Shown here piece by piece: positions 43,595 to 45,179 of a DNA stretch of 45,179 nucleotides. Source of the DNA: Promethearchaeota archaeon (GTDB lineage: Archaea > Asgardarchaeota > Lokiarchaeia > Sigynarchaeales > SOKP01). The position numbers and the translations under genes are program-made. The stretch covers positions 1 through 45,179 of the forward strand of contig JAGXNR010000016.1 of the NCBI GenBank assembly GCA_019894875.1, in the 5' to 3' direction. The notes beneath the pieces were generated by a model. That model was not told the DNA's origin. It did not search any database and saw nothing but the letters and a program-made list of their open reading frames with translations. Positions within the stretch are counted from its first letter, which is position 1. The number at the start of each line of letters is the position of its first letter.

Positions 43595-44644
43595 ATGGTT
43601 ATTGAAACAAGTATTACGAAGATGCTCGGGATTAAGCATCCAATTATAGCCGCCCCAATGGGACCTTTTTATACTACGGATTTGACAATAGCTGTATCAG
43701 AAGCAGGTGGTCTTGGAGTATTAAGTCACACCGGATTAATTAGCGACATGCAAGCAAGAAGATTTCCGGTAGAGATAATGAAGGAAAATATGCTTAAGGT
43801 AGTTGAGCATACCGATAAACCATTTGGTTTTAACATCAGAACTTCTCGAACTGAACGTCCAGAAGTACTCTGTGATGAAATCCCAAAATTTATCATGGAA
43901 AACCCAAAAATAAAAGAACAGTGTGTTTATGTAGTGACCAGTGCTGGTTCTTCAAGAATGTTACCTGAAACAAAATCCTTCCAAAAATTGAAAGAAAGTG
44001 GCTCTAATATCAAACATTTTCATGTAGCCCCCGCCTTATGGCTTGCAGATAAATGCGTGAAAACGGGTGTTGATGGTTTAGCGATTACTGGAGGTGAAGG
44101 TGGAGGTCATCAATCTTATGAGAGAGTTAGCACTTTAGTTTTACTACAACAAGCTATACAAAAGTATCCTGATTATCCTATAGTAGGATGTGGAGGATTT
44201 GCTACGGGTCAAGGTTTAGCGGCTGCTATAGCTATGGGTGCAGGGGCAGTTGTGATGGGATCGCGATTCATAGCATCCCTTGAAAGTGAATTTCATGAGA
44301 CCTATAAAAATATTGTTCCTCCTGCCAAAGCTCAAGATACAGTATTAACTACTGGAGCGTTAGGTTTAATTCGTTTATGGAAGAATGAATATTCTCTACA
44401 TCATGAACTTGTTGCAAATAAAGAAGAAAAGATGGCTCAAGAGGCAGCACTGACCCTGGAAGCAGCACTTGACGTAGGAATAAAATATGAGTTAGCTTAT
44501 AAAGGTAATATCAACGATGGTGCCGTTCCTCTAGGACAAAGTATTGGAACTATCGACAAAATCGAAAGTGTAACAGATATAATCAATAAAATAATGAAAG
44601 ATGCTGAAAAAAATTTAAACAGCGCTTATCAATACATCAAATAG
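43595..44644 (+). CDS. NAD(P)H-dependent flavin oxidoreductase, nitronate monooxygenase-like (349 aa)
   Basis: This FMN barrel protein is of the NMO/2-nitropropane dioxygenase/FabK superfamily. PIIAAPMGPF starts the barrel, ITGGEGGGHQ carries the catalytic-type His, and GCGGFATGQG with VVMGSRF binds the phosphate. In an anaerobe an enoyl reductase or disulfide/quinone role is more likely than nitronate oxidation. GTGAT precedes the ATG. Confidence 0.83.
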   Translation: MVIETSITKMLGIKHPIIAAPMGPFYTTDLTIAVSEAGGLGVLSHTGLISDMQARRFPVEIMKENMLKVVEHTDKPFGFNIRTSRTERPEVLCDEIPKFIMENPKIKEQCVYVVTSAGSSRMLPETKSFQKLKESGSNIKHFHVAPALWLADKCVKTGVDGLAITGGEGGGHQSYERVSTLVLLQQAIQKYPDYPIVGCGGFATGQGLAAAIAMGAGAVVMGSRFIASLESEFHETYKNIVPPAKAQDTVLTTGALGLIRLWKNEYSLHHELVANKEEKMAQEAALTLEAALDVGIKYELAYKGNINDGAVPLGQSIGTIDKIESVTDIINKIMKDAEKNLNSAYQYIK

Positions 44645-44814
44645 TAATTTCTTTTCTCTTTTATAATCTTTACTTGATCCTTCTTCCTAAATTGGATCCT
44701 TCTTGAATTCTTTAAAGTTAATAACCGAAGGATTCTAGAATAACTTTAATAAAACTAAATATTTTCAAAAAACAAAATAATTTCTGAAAAAAATATAAAA
44801 TTATCAAAAATCAA

Positions 44815-45179
44815 ATGGTAGATAATATGGTAAGTCAAGAAGAAGATGAAGGAGTAAAAATAGTAAGAACTACATCTGCATTTGACTGTGGAGGTCGGTG
44901 TCTCTTAAGATTCCATGTTAAGGATGGAAAGATAATAAGAGTAGAAGGTGATGATCACCCTGATCCAGATAAACAACTTCGTGCATGCCTAAGATGTAGG
45001 TCAATTAGACAGTATATCTATCACCCAGAGAGATTGAGATATCCACTAAAGAGAGCGGGTCCTAAGGGTTCCGGTAAATTTGAACGAATCTCTTGGGATG
45101 AAGCCTATACTATAATCGCAGAGAAGCTAAAAGAAACAATCGAGAAATATGGAAATCAAAGTATTCTTTATATTACTGG
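44815..45179 (+). CDS. DMSO-reductase-family molybdopterin oxidoreductase, N-terminus (cut by window end)
   Basis: The first 121 residues of a third molybdoenzyme are present: YHPERLRYPLKR, then FERISWDEAY, then EKYGNQSILYIT. The Fe-S motif reads TSAFDCGGRC...RACLRC. The first Cys of the usual set is replaced by Ala22, while Cys25, Cys29 and the later Cys remain. A second ATG at 44827 is an alternative start. There is no Tat signal. A TATA-like AAAATATAAAATT lies about 25 bases upstream. Its Fe-S subunit, if any, would be beyond the window. Confidence 0.9.
   Translation, partial: MVDNMVSQEEDEGVKIVRTTSAFDCGGRCLLRFHVKDGKIIRVEGDDHPDPDKQLRACLRCRSIRQYIYHPERLRYPLKRAGPKGSGKFERISWDEAYTIIAEKLKETIEKYGNQSILYIT

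Noticed and set aside
1..45179. CRISPR arrays, tRNA or rRNA genes, insertion sequences
   Set aside because: No regularly spaced repeats, no clover-leaf TPsiC-like motifs in the gaps and no transposase frames were noticed by eye. Covariance-model and repeat searches were not run.

Overview
The window is AT-rich, gene-dense DNA from what looks like an anaerobic archaeon. The archaeal call rests on three things visible in the sequence: TATA-like boxes of the form TTTATAAA or TTTAAA about 25-45 bases before starts; ribosome sites of the GGTGATC type, matching the archaeal 16S 3' end; and plain oligo-T ends. The gene content combines FATP-type acyl-CoA ligases, a two-part peroxisomal MFE-2-like module, many crotonases and soluble DMSO-reductase-family molybdoenzymes. 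This would fit an Asgard (Lokiarchaeia-like) or similar sediment archaeon, but that placement is inference. No rRNA, tRNA, CRISPR array or transposase was seen.

Layout. 142-5075: a 2,4-dienoyl-CoA-reductase-like flavoenzyme, divergent from a molybdoenzyme and its four-cluster ferredoxin subunit. 5227-8832 (minus): two thiolases, the second lacking all three catalytic residues, and a crotonase. 9063-10190: a winged-helix/Cys-rich/ferredoxin protein. 10329-11118: a HepT-MntA toxin-antitoxin pair. 11310-16446 (minus): hydratase 2, a metallo-beta-lactamase-fold protein, an MFE-2-type dehydrogenase, a second SDR and a third thiolase. 16584-18283: two tandem carboxymuconolactone-decarboxylase-family genes, the second split by one in-frame stop. 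18396-23730 (minus): a second molybdoenzyme and ferredoxin subunit, followed by a type-B carboxylesterase and a crotonase. 23840-25553: a 2-hydroxyacid dehydrogenase and a patch of gene remnants. 25554-34087: two FATP-like ligases (one with an N-terminal winged helix), an orphan glycyl-radical activase, an SDR, a second winged-helix/ferredoxin protein and another metallo-beta-lactamase-fold protein. 34155-38115: an SDR, tandem crotonases and a ferredoxin-fused aldo-keto reductase. 38217-40038 (minus): a three-gene Fe-S operon. 40249-45179: two divergent crotonases, a small protein, a URO-D/MtaA-like protein, an NMO-like flavoprotein and the start of a third molybdoenzyme.

How it fits together. 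The genes supply ester cleavage, CoA activation, hydration, dehydrogenation, thiolysis, double-bond reduction and cytoplasmic Fe-S/Mo electron transfer. That reads as a catabolic island for one or more hydrophobic acyl, terpenoid or steroid-like substrates. The substrate cannot be read from the sequence. The strongest oddities are the thiolase with a fully replaced catalytic triad beside an intact one, winged-helix domains fused to a CoA ligase and to ferredoxin proteins, and a glycyl-radical activase with no visible partner enzyme.
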